Numbered from the stretch's first letter, positions 13,734 through 27,599 are shown. The stretch: 64,000 nt of DNA from Puffinus mauretanicus (GCA_023333565.1 JAJKFH010003927.1:496001-560000), one strand, 5' to 3'. Numbers and translations are program-made. The notes: generated by a model not told the origin, from the sequence alone.

Positions 13734-16700
13734 TCATTATCCTTCCAGCTTAGCCAGTGAAACCAAGGCATATTTCCCTCTCTTGCCAAGTTCTCTAGCC
13801 AACACGCTAGACTGAAATAGTTTAAGTGAATCATAGGTGTGCATCTGAGTTTGGGATGCTTAGCAGAACAAACTGAGAATCCAAACTTTTGAGGCTTCCC
13901 ATGCATATCCAATGAAACCCAGCACCATAGCCTGTGCTGTTGGATGATGCTCAGTTGTTCGTGGCTTTCAATCCAATTCCACTGAGTGTTTGTATTTTTA
14001 TGGTAAGTTTGTAAATATCGATGTAGCTGATAACAACGTATGCTTTGAAAACCAGCAGAATGTTATCTGCGCTTTCCAAATGTTACTAGTCTTCATGGAG
14101 CCAGAAAAGGCACAAACTCTGTGTTTCAAAGCCAAACTGGTCTGCTGGTTACTAATAAGCTATCAAATTATCCAGAGTAGGCATCGTGCACAACTGTACT
14201 ATAATTGCTGTCTCGCATGCCCTGTGATTTACAACAGATCCTAAGAAACAAGATAAAAGCCACTGGTGAGTCAAAGCCAAGTGTCTCGCTGCACCATCTG
14301 CTCTGCAAATTGAAATTTTTACCTGGCTTGAGAAAAACCCACAAACGGAGAAGAAGATGGAAAAGATTGCCAGCAGTGCAATCTGAATAAATCTGAAGAG
14401 AAAAAAAACAAACACTGCAAACTCTCAATGAAAATGCAGTGGGAGCTGCTATGAGCCCTTTACTCCTTCTGTAGGACTGCGTTAGAGCCCGAGAGCTTTA
14501 TCTGAGCATCTGAGTTGTGGCTGGGAGAACACGGCCCTGTGTGGTGCTAAGACTCAGGTTCAGTAAAAAGGAATGATGTGACCCTTTCTGTGCTAAAGCT
14601 ACAGCAAACACAGGGTCAGAAGCCGGTGAAGAAGCTGGCAGGACCATGCTGGACCATTTAAAGTGGTCTGCTGATATACACCTTAAGTATATTACATAGC
14701 TGAAAATTTTTGCCCACTTAAGAATTTCAAGTGGCCACACCCAGGAATGTCTTAATACTGTTGTAATTAGGGGTGGGATAACCGGTTCAGATAAAATAAA
14801 GAACAACCTGAAACTACACCCAAAACTTAAATGATTCTCTCTCATCCTGTTCAGAGTTGTTTCACCTTTAATCTTTTTTTCTCCTCCACATACCTTTCCA
14901 GTTTTGAACAAAGAGGAAGCAGAAATACTGACCAGAGCATAGCAGGCTCCTCTCATTTCAGTAACTGAAAACAGCATATATTGCAAATCTCATAAAAAGT
15001 CAAGGCCCTAAATCTCCAGCATGTTTTACACAAATGATTGGTGCATTATAAAATCCCTCTTAGAAACAAATTTCTGAGCCTACCTCCAGGTTTCAAGCAA
15101 AGAAACGTAATTACAGTTCACTAATTGTATTTGTGAGCACATTATGTTTGCAGTTTAAATGATCACATGTTTCTGATGGCTGGCTACAACAGCCTGGAAA
15201 ACACCTCTCCTCCCAGGCCCCTTCCATGCCCCACTCCTCACACTGGGGGATACAGCTCAAGACAGGACATGGGGCAGGAAGATCTGCATTTTTTCATGGC
15301 TTTGAAAGCCTTTCAGGGTCCTGAAAGGCCACTGTCTCTTGCTTCTGTGCTCAAGGTTGAACTGGTTATTAGATGTAGAATAAGGAAAGGATGTCCCCCT
15401 GTCACCCTCTAGTCAGACTAGGGAGAGGACAAGGCTCTTGTCCTTCCTTCTTCTAGAGCATGGAGCATCATCCACCTCCTAGGATCCCGCGGGAACTGAA
15501 GACTTGCTCTCTTTTTCCTACATTTCTGGAAGCTCAGAGCATTTTTGGTTCGTGAGCTGAGGTGCTTTCATCTGCTAGAGCATAGGGTCTGTGGAGGAGA
15601 GATGCTAGGAGGGAAGGGCTGTTTAGTAACTATTTAGTGGTCCCCATGGCCAATAACTTCTTATGCATTTGTGTACAAATCATGTCTAATCTTTCCAGGT
15701 GATTCCTTGAGGCCTAGCCGCAAAAAGGAAAAGAAATCATGGCAGAAAAAATAAGAATGTGTTGAGACATGACTAAGGCAGTCTATTTTTATGATTTATA
15801 AAGTAGTCCTGAAAGGTTTTTTTTTCTTTTTGTTTATTAAACTATTTGTTTGTTTTACCTTAACATTATCAGGAATGCCCCAGCTTCCTCTTTACACCTT
15901 GTTAGTGGTCAGCCTGAAAAAAAACCCTCAAGGGACTTGGCTTGAGACAGCTCCCAAAGGCTTCAACATCAGCAACAAAGGAGCTGAATCCTTACTACAT
16001 GGGCTGAGGTTGGTTTGTCTTTTTGCCCCAGCTGTTTCTGGTACTTGAGTTACATTTGGCTTTGTTAATTAAAGTATAGTAATCTTTAGTCTGACTAAAA
16101 ATGACTTCCCTTTCAGTTAGGTAGCATTTCTATAACGGCAAGTGTCTTCAGCTTCCTATGTTTCTTTCATGGTCTGTACTCTTTAAATAAACAGATAAAG
16201 TCACAACAGCAAAACCCATGCAGGGAGCAAGCCGTTTACTAAGCCGTTAAAAACCCCAGATACAGTTTTACAAGTTTCAGACACTAAGGGTATGGACTCC
16301 TGCATTATAGGGAGTCAAATGAGAGGGCTGTAAATGGGGTGGGGGCAATAGCATGGTCATTGACCCCAGCTCTGCACCCCCCCATCTCGGTTAGCTCCGG
16401 CGAGCTTCACTTGATACCCCAATTTTGAATGCAAAGCGCAGCTGGGGAAACACAAATGGAGCCCAGCCAACGGCAACATTGTGTACCTACATTCTAGCTC
16501 TTCCCCATACCACCCTGAAAGCCTTCATCCTCCAAGGTCTGAAAGCACCTGGCTTTCAGCAGGGGTAGCCAGAGAGGGTGGGCAGCTAGCCAGGAAACGG
16601 CTCACACGTGGCGAACCGACCCAGGCCATGTGCAGCCTCCATGTGCCCCAGCAGTTTGCTGCAGGGGCACGGAGGGGCTGGAGGAGCAGCGAGGAGGGCT

Positions 16701-19700
16701 CCCGGGCTCGCCAGGCACTGAATCAGCTCCTCCAACAAGTACTGTGCTGCATGCCGTTACCAGGACTTTTTAATTTCCATCTCTTATTGCACATTCTTCT
16801 CCCGTTTAATTTTTCTTCCTCTCTCCCAGTCCTCCCCCATACGCTATGACCTTGGTACAAAACGAACATGCTTAATCAAAAAGAAAAGAAAAACAAGCAC
16901 AGCCTTGTGCCACCACCTGTAAGCTGTCCTGAATATATTACCTGTACGGTGCCAGACAGTGACGTTCCCAGCCACTGTGAGCGAAGTACAAACACTACCT
17001 CACACCAATGGCATGTGCGTAGGAACAAAAAAACAACAACAGAATTCCTGTACACATTACTTCAGTCTTGCAGACTTTCTTTTTTTAATGTTATTTTGCC
17101 TCAACATGGGCATTAGAGGCACACTCTTGATTTATTTTATTATTTCTTCAGATATGCATGCAGTTTGTTGGCTGGTTAAGCTGCTTTCTAAAGCTCTTCA
17201 CACACTTTAAAACAGCTGAACAATACTGCAAAATTATAGGCAAGGCTCCTTGTTGGTTTAAAATCTAGGAAATACTAGAAGATGGCAAACACCAGATCGT
17301 CTCCTTGCCTTCCAGTTTCTGAGCTCTTGAGGTGCATGCTATCAAATTGCTAAGCTTCCCCATCATGGTCACAAGGGCTGGAAACTCACTTAGCTTTTGT
17401 TTTAATCGTGCGGTTCCCCCCTTCTCACCTCAGCAGCTGGGTAGCAGAGCTGCGGGTGGCTCTTGCTCTGTGAAGGAATTGCACGAGAGTTTAAAACACA
17501 GGTAGTTTTTAAAGGACCAACCAAAGTAGTAGTAGTAGCATGTTTGGCAATGACGCCAGGTCTGAGGAAGATCATTTTCTCAGCTTATCTAATTGAACAT
17601 GTGCCTTACTCATGAAGGCAGCTACTGCTTTTCCAGAGACAGGGGCATTTAGCAGTAAGATGGCAGCAAGAAACAGCTGCTTTCCAGCTCCCCTGTCCTC
17701 ATTTGCCTCATTTTCAGAACAGGGATCCCCCTGCAGAAAGGTTCAGCTTTCTGTTATTTAAAAAGCTAGAACTGCAGCGGGTAAGTTTTCTGGACTGCAT
17801 TTAAGCTGTTGATACTGCAGTGGCTGGTGCCAATCCCCGTTGCGAAACAGGCCACGGCTAACAATTGCTGAAAGACTTCGAGTCGCACTGAAGTTTGGAC
17901 GGTCCTTTGTGCAGAGGGGCTATGGCCAAGTGGTCCGTGCAGCGCACCCGCTCCGTTCTCAGCATCCGCAAGGGTTGCCTGGGAGGTGGCCAACATCTCA
18001 CTGGCAGCTAGCGGGTGGCTCCCGTCTGTGAAGAGGCCATGATTTATAGCCTGGACCGCATCAGCCAGGGATGAGGGATTTGGTATCGCATTTCCATTCC
18101 TGGGGCACGCAGGCACGCACGCTTGCTACTGTTTAGTCTTGCCTCTTGAGGATGTCTGGTAGTTTCAGGTTCAGAGCGGTAATAAATTTAAAGGAAAAAA
18201 GGCACACTTTAATTATAAAACCACGCATTTTTTGCTTCACAGTTCTAGCCTTTTGTTTTTCAACATATCAGTCTTTCAGGGATCGTATTTTACCATGTCT
18301 CTCTGCTATTTCCCAAGCCGAGGTTTGGTCAATGAAACATTAGATCATAATGAAACTGCAGCGGTTATGTGCTCAGAAATGCAAGAAGCCTTTTTTACTG
18401 TGGTTTTGCTCTTATCCAATTTCAAAGATTCACTAGAAGACTTGTGAAACTAACCCACTCAAAGTGTGAATCAAAAGCTTGGTCTGAGCTCATAAGCTGT
18501 GCTTGAGAAGGAAATCTGTCTTTCCTCTATGCTGAGTCAAGCTATTAACCCACCCAAAACATATGCACAGGGAATTTACGAAGCACCCACTTACTTCTTA
18601 CCACGTCTCGCCTTGCTCCCGCAAGTCTAACACAGATACCGGCTTCCACCCCCTCTCGTCTCCACTGCCCATTTGTTTTTCTCTAACTCCCTTCGCACGC
18701 TTGCTCTCGTGCGGAGAGGGAAATTCAGCTGCAAGACAGAGGCAGCCCAATGCCCACATACTTCCGAAGTTTAGGCGCTGGCCTTCTGCACCGACCCCCC
18801 GTTTCCCCAGCCTCAGAGGCCTCCCAATCTCTCTACATAACCCCTTAATTCAAGTCACTGCAATCAACTCACTTCCCCCCAGCCCCCGGCGAGGGCGAGC
18901 CCACCACTCGATTGCTCTCTCAGCCTGGGACTCTCTCCCCTGCCTGCCACAGAATCAGCACCTTCCTCTGGGACTCCCTCTGAGGTTCGGTCAGCAATGG
19001 GGTTTGTTGCTTGCAAAACATTGATCTGGTTGCTGTTGCCTCCATAGGAGAAAAAAAAAAAAAAAAAGGCAGCAAAAATTATAACTGGTCAACAAACCTC
19101 CACACTTTTTCTAAGTGGATGGAAAACCCCCACTTTTTTGACCCAAATTATCACAATTGTGCAATAAGGGTTTGTTCAGATCGGTGCTTTCCTGAAAGGT
19201 CAATATTCAGGCGATGGTTTTCTGTGTTTGATTGAAAATCCCCAAAGCATTAAAAATACAATTTTTTTAAAAAGTTTTTCACAGGAAAAAAACCAACTTT
19301 TGTTTTTTCTTTTTCTTTCCTTTGCATCAGATGAGTTCCACATAGTGTCACATCACAATAATAAAGTCAGGTCTCGGGGTGAAAATATTTGCTGTAGGTA
19401 AGGTGAGGCCAGGCCTCCTATTTTGTCTCCTAGCAAAGGGCATATCAATTCATAGACGTCCAGTGCAGCACTGGGAGTAGACCACCACAGCTGTGGTCCC
19501 AGCTACTTAGAAAGGCTTAAGCAACAGGTGATCAGAGCCAAGCAAAATATTTTTTGAACATGATAAATAATAAAAGTGGAGGTAGGAGAGATAAGTATTA
19601 TTTACATATTTGAATACTCACTTACATACTTGAATCTGTTTGAAAAAAGCAGATTTTAAAAAAATGATTGAGGGGAAAAAATTCAGGAAAAGCATTGATA

Positions 19701-20416
19701 TATTAAATATATTAATTTTAAAATAGAACTTTTGTTTCAAACTGTATACATGTAAAATAGGAAAGGTGTAGGAAAAAAACTTGCCCTGAAGATGAAATGC
19801 AATCTTCGGTGTGAGCTTGACTTTTGCTGACTCAGAACAAAGTAGTGTGTGTGGAGGGGTCACATTGGAGGAAAATAAAACCAGCCCCCGAAACATTTCA
19901 CACCATGGTTTTGTTCTTGTTTTTTCTTTATTGCAGTTCAGCTACCAGATCAAGGATGTATAACTTACATGTTATTTATACTTTTGTAATTAATGGGTAT
20001 GAGCATTATTAGTGACCTCTTGCATCATCAGCACCGCATGCTTTCATATTCAAAGTGTATCCGAGGACCTGAAAAAGTGGGCAAAGTGAACAAGTTGTTT
20101 GTTGTAGCAACAGCTCTTTCATTTTTACTGGGAAAACTCCTCACGGCCTCCAGACACTATATAAACTAGAGAAACCTCTTTGGAGAAATGGAAGATGCTG
20201 ATTCAGTTTCCCCCCCTTAGAGAACGAGAGGGTGAAAATATCCCATGGTTATATGGAGAAAACACTAAATTAAACATCTTAAAGGTCCTTTCAATTAGGC
20301 TTGAAGGAAGGTAGCTTAGTATTCAAGGATAATGAGAGTTATTTATAAGGAATTGTCAGTTATATAAATATTCCTGAGCTGTTACGCAGACCATTCTCCA
20401 TTAATCACTCAGTACC
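13734..20416. other. Intergenic, nothing firm
   Basis: Scattered homopolymers and a (GTA)4-type triplet near 17528. A C-rich, modestly CpG-rich stretch lies at about 18600-18990. No gene seen. Confidence 0.55.
19051..19067 (+). repeat. A17 homopolymer
   Basis: Seventeen consecutive A. No SINE body is recognisable upstream, so I do not call it a retroposon tail. Confidence 0.9.
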
Positions 20417-20880
20417 CGTGCAGCTAACTGTTGCAACTACCCCGCGCTACGGTTGTAGCCATAGACGCGTACGTTCAGCTACCGGCCAGTTAATCCCATA
20501 TGTGCACGCTAGCCTCAGCGTTTCCTTATTGCTTCTTCCTGCTGCTCCCATCGCCTCATTGCTCGACACACCCTCAGACAGATTTGGCGACGACTGTCGG
20601 TTCCTGCTGCTGCACGGGTATTTCGCCTGTGCTTGTCCTTATGGGGAGAATCCAGCCTCGACTAAAACACACGAAAGCCTCCGACAATGACGCTAATTTG
20701 TTTATACTTCTTCATTACTTAATGTAAAATGTAAAGCAGCTCATCTGCCGCTAAGAGGTTCCAGCTCCCCTTCGCCGTGCCACACGCGAGCTTGGCTTTC
20801 CATGGGACTCCTCGGGCAAGAAGTGAGCTGATGCTCGAGATTACTGTGAGAGATTGTGGGTTTGCCCGAAAAAGGAGAAG
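20417..20880. other. Orphan CpG-rich patch
   Basis: CpG density is clearly above the flanking DNA (for example CCGCGCTACG, GACGCGTACG, TTTGGCGACG, CACGCGAG), yet no gene, repeat or splice-compatible exon is recognisable. It could be an unmethylated enhancer, a non-coding RNA promoter or chance. Confidence 0.5.
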
Positions 20881-21102
20881 GAAAAGGTTTGAAAACCTCC
20901 CCTCCTCACCCTAATATATATCTTTTTACAGCAAGAGCAGGCCTGGGGAGGCGAGGGGGCTGGCACGCAGCAGTTACCCAATTGTCAGACCGGTGGGAAA
21001 ATGCAGCCAAACTCCTCATCCAGCAGTGACCCATTTACCTTCGGGCAGAGAGGGAGATCTCATTAGATACCGTGGTACATCCTGAGGCTTTTTTGTTTTT
21101 GG

Positions 21103-21117
21103 TTTTTTTTTTTTTTT
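21103..21117 (+). repeat. T15 homopolymer
   Basis: Fifteen consecutive T after a TTTTTGTTTTTGG stretch. Confidence 0.9.
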
Positions 21118-22276
21118 CCCCTCTCTGAAAAGTGATCACAGCCTTAGTCAACTCGCCTGGGTGTTCAGAAGCCTTCTGTTGTGAAAGCTGTATTCTCACC
21201 TGCTCCTCTTGCTGCACTGGGTTTGCACGTCACAGTGCTTCTTTCCACTAGAAAAAAAAACAGTAGTTTTGAGAAGATCTGTCACACTGAAGCAGGCTGG
21301 TAAGCCATTCAGAAGTTTGAAGGTGCTTGTTAAAGCTTTAAGAAAATAAATTTGCTTCCAACAAATCTTAGAAAAAAAAACCAAATTAAAAAGCCTTGGG
21401 CAGCAAGTTCACTGGGCTGGCAAACAAGCAGATTTTTGTGAGGCCCTTTATGTAAATATCATTTACCTTCATTTCTGTAAATCTCTAAGCCTTTGTTCTT
21501 TTGTTACCTTGCCAAAGGATTTCTCCTGTTAACAGAGCACTTACTTTTAGGTGAACAAATACGCTGCGAGAATTGTGGCGAGGGGACTGAAATGCCAGCA
21601 AAACTCTGCTTGGGGAAAAAAGGAGGGAGTGCAGGGGCAAAACAAGGTAACACACCCACATTTGGGAGAGGAATCACGGAAACAAGGAAGAATTAACCCT
21701 CGAGGCTCATTTTAGTAACAAAGTGAAGTTTTCGATGGGAGAGAAGCAGGAGATTCAGGCTGCAGGATGAGCGAGGCGGGTAGCTGGAGAGGAGGGCTGG
21801 TACACAGGCTGGCCGTCCCCAGGGACCGGGCAGCAGCTCCACCATCCCGCCTGTGAGCTGCTATCTGCAGCCCCGGCTCCTAAGGCTGCTTTCCAAAACG
21901 TCCCCTGCTCCCTCGACAGCACACCTGGACTCACTAAGCATGAAGCTGAATGTTACAAGGAGGAAAGGGTTTGTGGCAGTACCGATCTGACTGGTTCACA
22001 TCTTCGTTTGGAAGAATATGTTGTTCTTCTGGTGTTACCATGCTCGTAGTTAGTTTTTAGTTCCTATTCTTTTATAACCTTAAAAATAAAGGATCTCTTT
22101 CACGGAAGACTGTTGCAGCCAACTCATACCAAGGATATCTAGCATCCACCCAACTCCAACAGAGTTCATGAGCTGAGAAATGTTGTTATTCAGCTATATA
22201 ACAATTCATCTGAAACCAATAAAGTGCTGCTATGTAGTTTGGGATTTAGCAACCAGGAATTCCATATGATTTTGTT

Positions 22277-22295
22277 TGTGTGTGTGTGTGTGTGT
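22277..22295 (+). repeat. (TG)n microsatellite
   Basis: Nineteen bases of pure TG repeat. Probably length-polymorphic. Confidence 0.9.
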
Positions 22296-24016
22296 AAGGG
22301 GAGTAGTTTTTCATTGTTTATTTTCAAATGAAGCCCAGGAGCAGCAGAAGTTGGTTTCTGAGACAGTTTAAGTTGAACAGCTTTGATGCAGATTCAGAGA
22401 AGAGACTGCTGGCCACTAAGAAGTTTGAAATGTTGAGAGTTTCAGGGTTTTCAATGGAAATACAAAAGTTTCATGGAAAAAAAAAATCCAGCTTACTGTA
22501 CCTGCAGACTTTATCCACCTACCCCAACTATTCAAATTATAAGCAAACTTCAGATAGGGGCTTACCTTAGCAAAGCACTTGCTAATCCAAATTCTGATAA
22601 AGCTCCTCTGTCCCAGTCACTCAAATCCGTACAGATGCTTGCTGATCTCCCCATGGGAATTAATGCTATCAGATGACTGTAATCATAAAAATGAAATGGA
22701 GAACAAAGCCTTGGGTATTTCTTTTTGTTTCCCATGCAGAGGGAAAGTACCCCAGAGACATAGGCTGAGATTTCTCCTTCAACTTGCATTACCGCAAAAC
22801 TGCCTACTAAAATCCCTCACAGCAGCCCTGCCCTAGCTCTTCTCAGAGCCTGTGTTGATGATAATGGCTTCTTCAGGTGTCACCACGAGCCTAATTTAAC
22901 TAGCAGCACCTTGGTTCTTAACACTGGCCAGGTGGCCTAAGGAAGAAAGGTTCTCATTTTAAGCTGAGCCAGAAAAGCAGCTATGTAAATACATCTCTAT
23001 TTTCACTTGTCATCCAAATGGTCTTTATAGAACCATAATTTTCACATCAAAAGCCCCTTTTCAGAAAAGAACTGCACCATGGAGAACCACAGCATGTTTT
23101 CAAGTCACTTCCCCAGCTGGAGGACACTCACTTGGGAATATGTTCGTAAAGCATTTAGCTGCCTTTTTATGGTTTTGAATCCAATTCTGAGATTTTCAGA
23201 AGCACTTCCCCATAGCTCCTTGTCTTTTACATTCCCTCAGTATCCTATTGCTAAAGCACAGTAGATGCCATCATTGGGCAGCTGTTCATATGCACAACTA
23301 CCCAAATTCCCTTGGATCCAAGCAATTTGATAGCTCAGACCTGGAAAGATTCACTGCATAAGTGTTCTTCCACCTGCTAGATCTGATCTGGCAGGTGTTC
23401 TAACAAGCCAAGCAGATGTGGCTCCACACTGACCACAGCAGGGAGCAGCTTCAGATCCAAGGTCAGGTCCACCCTTTGCCCGACCAGCGGCATAGCAAAG
23501 AGGGAGGGTATGGATCCTAGGGAAATGATTATTTTCAGAAACATACAGACGTTCAATCCTTATTGGCATGCTGACTTCATCACAGGACACTGCAAAGCCC
23601 TGAGAGGATCCTCTCCCATGTGGGGTCTGAGGATGATCCCAGAGATCACCTTCCAAGAAGTTCCAAATGTCCCCATTGTGGGACAGCTGCTTCAGAGCAT
23701 CAGCTCTCTTCTGCAGGGTTGCCCGCCACACCAAAGGCAGGTCAGACACGCTGGAGCAAAGACCACTTTGCTTCTTTTAAACAGAATATGGTTTCACGGC
23801 CCTTCTCCAGACTTGCAGTGTCAAAACAATTTTCTCCCCTTTTTTAATTTCATTGCCATGTTTGTGCTGCAGGACCAAGAGGACTGAGAAAAAACAGCTG
23901 GATTTTATTCTGGGCCTTTTATTCAGAGTGAGTTTTTCAACACAAAACAAATAAAAAAAAAAAGTCCGCCTGAGTCTTGATCTATGTATTATACTACGGC
24001 TCCCACTCCTTCTCCC

Positions 24017-24085
24017 TCCGGACAGTAAGCTCTTTGAGGCAAAGGCTGGTATGTTCTCTGTGTTTGGGCAGCACGTGGCTTATCG
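24017..24085 (+). mobile_element. MIR/L2-type ancient SINE or LINE tail fragment
   Basis: GGACAGTAAGCTCTTTGAGG followed by CAAAGGCTGGTATGTTCTCT and GTGTTTGGGCAGCACGTGGC matches the shared 3' portion of old amniote MIR/L2-related repeats (TAAGCTCTTTGGGGCAGGGA type). Short and diverged. Confidence 0.6.
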
Positions 24086-24477
24086 AAGCTTACCATTTTT
24101 AAAATACAAAGAAATCCCAGGCACCTGAGGCAAGCAGCTGCCGTACATGCCCGCGTGAGCGCAGGCAACTGGCAACTCCGTAGTAAAACCAGCCAGGTTG
24201 ATTGGAAACTGGCCAGATGGCAGCTCCTGCAAGCTAAAAGGATTAATTATTTGGGGATCATGCCTGGAGAGCAGGCGTGATGAATGCAATTTATAATTCC
24301 TTGTCACGACTGTGTGTCAGAGCTGGGAAATAAGGAACAGTCAGTACCCTGGGATTCAATCATAGCCATCTTCGCTCTCCCTGGGGAGGCGGCAGGTTTT
24401 TTTATAAGGCCCAGAAGACGGAAAAGGTCTCCCTTTTAGCCTGAAACTGTACGTGTGAACGGCTATCGTCTAGCAGC

Positions 24478-24610
24478 CTTCCTGCAATTACATTGATGTC
24501 ATATATTCTTATTTATTTTATTATGTATTTCACAACTGTAGTGTTAATTAACTATTTTATTGGGTCTGTGTAATTAACCATGTCATGACTCAAATATCTA
24601 CAAGGCTGCT
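24478..24610. other. AT-rich block with homeodomain-like motifs, possible conserved non-coding element
   Basis: Contains the palindrome GTTAATTAAC (24543-24552), a second TAATTAACC nearby and TGATGTCATAT. Such clusters are typical of conserved non-coding DNA, but conservation cannot be tested here. Confidence 0.25.
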
Positions 24611-24779
24611 TTGTTTTTTTCCCTTTCAACTTATCGCGTAACACCCTGTAGCTGCTTTTTCTGACCAGGTATTTCACTAGATAGTCCTACTGCTCCTGGC
24701 CAAAGAAAACTGCCGGCCAACCTCCAAGAGTTCCTAAAATTGACCGGTCTAATTAAGAGCAGTTTGTCTAAGTGGAAAA

Positions 24780-25550
24780 ATCCACTTAGGAGTTCGCTGC
24801 CAGATGTCCCTCTCAGGGCTCATCTGGGGTTGCCTCTTCTGCCTTCTTGCACCTTGGCCCCGCAAGTGGCTGAGGCTGGAGCTGGCGGGGACACAATCCT
24901 CCCGACACGCCAAGCGGGGAAATTCCTCTGCACGGAGCAAAAACACCTCCCTGGCTTTTGATCTACGTATCCTCGGTCCAGAGACAAAGGCAAACCTCCG
25001 ACATGGCCCGTTCCTCTCGCCGGGCAGCGAGGTCCTGGCTGCGCTCCCGTTCAAGCGGCACCGGCAACAGTCTGTTTTTGACAGCTATGCATAAGCACAG
25101 TTATTTCTAGCACAGTTTCCCTGAGCTGTGCCAGCAGAGAGGCTTTTTTTTTTTTTAATATATTTTCAGACTCTAGCTAGCCAAACCGAGCTATATTCTC
25201 CACCTAGACATGAGTATAGTGTTACAGACCCTGGCCAAAGCCATGGGGAGGAGGAAGGACGACTCGAGTTCTCGTATAAGCCACCTCTGCCGTAATCTCT
25301 GGGGTTTTACCCCCCAGACCTGGGCTTAACCACACGCGGCGAGAGCGCAGACAGGGCTCGGGCCACTTTGGCCCTGCCGCCCGCACCCGTCCTCGTACAA
25401 AGTGCCACTTTGCTCCTCAGGCATGGGCATGAGGTGAGCAAAAGCCATGGAGGAGGGAGGTGTTTGCTGAGCAGGGCTCCTCGCAAACGCTTGTCGAGCC
25501 TGCCCTCCCTCCACCAAACTGCCCTAGCTCACAGCGGTGGCCTGGCAGGG
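24780..25550. other. GC- and CpG-rich intergenic patch
   Basis: Two CpG-rich segments (about 24820-25080 and 25250-25550; for example CACACGCGGCGAGAGCGC) separated by a T-run. The open frames inside, such as plus 25368-25943, have no recognisable domain and read as composition artefacts. Confidence 0.45.
25144..25156 (+). repeat. T13 homopolymer
   Basis: Run of T followed by AATATATTTT, at the edge of a CpG-rich patch. Confidence 0.85.
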
Positions 25551-27599
25551 CTTGAGGGGGGTGTGCTGAAAGGAAAGAAATGGAGGTCTGTATTTGGCCG
25601 GCTGGCCGTGCCTGCCTTTCCTGTCTGTCATCTCAGTCCCCAACACCTCGGCTGCCATGGCCCTGGGCTCCGGGGCTGCTGCTCTGCTTCTGGGCTCGGT
25701 AAGGACATCCCCCCCACCCTCACACAAACACCCTTTGGGGATCTTTGGGCAGGTGCATCCCTTGGAGGAATAAAATGGCCTCCTTCAATAAAATCACCTC
25801 CTTCTGGTTTATCTCCTGTTTTTTTAGATCCTTCTTTCAGCAACAAAAGAACACATCACTGGATGTCTGTCATTGCGTCACTGCAGGAATTCTGCAGAAC
25901 AACCCGGATCCAGCTTCGGCCCCAGGATCGGAGCAGTTTCTGACTGGTCCCGTTTTGGTGAGATCTGAGTGCGGGAGAAAGGAGCCCGGATTTCCAGGAT
26001 GCTTTTGCATTGCTGGGAGCAACCCCACAGAGCCCTCCCCTCAGCCCTTCTGGCCATTTATTTATGTGTGACTTGTTTAGCTCTAATCTGACACTTTGTT
26101 GTTGTGGAGTTGGAGCCAACACGTAAATAAGGCAAATAAAACAGAGAGAGTCCTTTAATGCCTCTCTGCAGTGTTGCTCCTCAGAGCCGAACTGGATTTT
26201 AGGAGCTCGTGCATGCCCATTGCTGTTTTCTCACCTGAAACCATAATCCTCTCTTTGTGCTTTCAGTCACTTCCATAGCAACCAGTTGTGATGGCTCCGA
26301 GGATTATCGCTTCAGGAAGGAAATAAGCAGTGATGGAAGAAAAAAAAGACCTGTTTTTTCGCTCTGATCCTTCTTTTATGATGGTGGAGAGAACAAATTC
26401 AGATAAAATAAAGAGCGTTCTTAGCCTTCAGCTGATCTCCAGACCGTCCCAAGCTGAATGGGTAGCCCGTTGCAAAGTTGGGTTTGTTTCCTCCTTTTCT
26501 GTGAGTCACTGTATTCAGGTCTCCTAGCTGAACCAAAGCAATATGAGAAACATGCTCACCAAGAGCCTGCTCACCTTGCTTGGCTGACCTGTCCAGTTAA
26601 ATCAGTTCATATGATCAAATTGACTTTCCTCAGAAAGGTCCACTAGTATGGCACTAATGCACCACAAAATATTTGTGCAAATTCCTCAGTAATAAAAACA
26701 TCCCGAGGAAAGGAGATGGATAATACATGCTCAGTGGTCCCACGGTGAAGCCCAGGAAAACAAACAGAAAAGCCTCCTGAGCTTTTGGCTGGACCAAACT
26801 GACAGAAGAGTCCTTTAAGTAACTGTGTTAACTCGGGAGAGAGACCTTTAGAGATCACGAGGAACATCTCGTTTCTCTCCAGTGCCTCAGTCAGATCAAG
26901 CAACCCAAATATCGGAAGGCATAAGAAACAACACAGAGGATACTGCAGGGAAGAAGATGTAGCGTGAGCCCATGAGGCAAAGCCTGCCGGAAGGGCAGGA
27001 GCAGTACGGCTCCCTCAAAGTGCCGCGGGGGGATCAGGGGCAGCTGAAACAGAGTTAATGATGCGAGTTATCAGGTCCTGGAGAAACAACCCTAGGGAGA
27101 GAGACCCTTCCCCTGCGGAGAAGGATGGGAAAGGGGGGAGCGTGTAAGTCACCAGCGGGCTGCATTCGTAGCTGTTCCTCTCCCCATCTCAGAGCCCCAG
27201 AGCCAGTGCTGCGGGTAGGGGTAACGCTACCAGGATCAAACAGGGAAGAAACCTCCTGCTTCGCGGCCGCAGTCCCTCTGCTGCAGACGTGGCCCTGGGG
27301 GCAGCACCCTGCGGCACACAGGTCTCTGCAGTCAATTGTGGCCCCCCCTTGCAATGCTGGACACTGACCACGGCCAGGAGGTCAGCACGGAGGGGTCTTT
27401 GTGCTGCCCTTGCTGTCCTGAAAGGTGTCTGTAATTTTTATCATTGTTTTCCCAGAAGTGACAATGTGTTCTGGAGAAATGCGCATTATTTGAAGTGCTC
27501 AGTACACCAATTTTTGTCATTGCAGGTGCAGCGACAAATGAAATGGAAAATAAGTTCATTCCTTCAACGGAGTACTATTACTGCTAAGCCTGACTAATC
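25551..27599. other. Intergenic, nothing recognised
   Basis: No repeat, RNA or exon identified. Confidence 0.55.

Larger units (their letters stand above)
20881..24016. other. Intergenic, simple repeats only
   Basis: Holds the T15 and (TG)n tracts listed separately. Nothing else recognised. Confidence 0.55.

Noticed and set aside
17923..17933. TGGCCAAGTGG, identical to a tRNA A-box
   Set aside because: No B-box (GGTTCGANTCC) and no cloverleaf downstream, so not a tRNA or tRNA-derived SINE.
19051..19067. A17 as a possible processed pseudogene tail
   Set aside because: The sequence before it shows no recognisable transcript, and no flanking duplication was seen.
25368..25943. 191-codon plus-strand frame
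   Set aside because: Lies in a GC-rich patch, no conserved content and competing frames on both strands.
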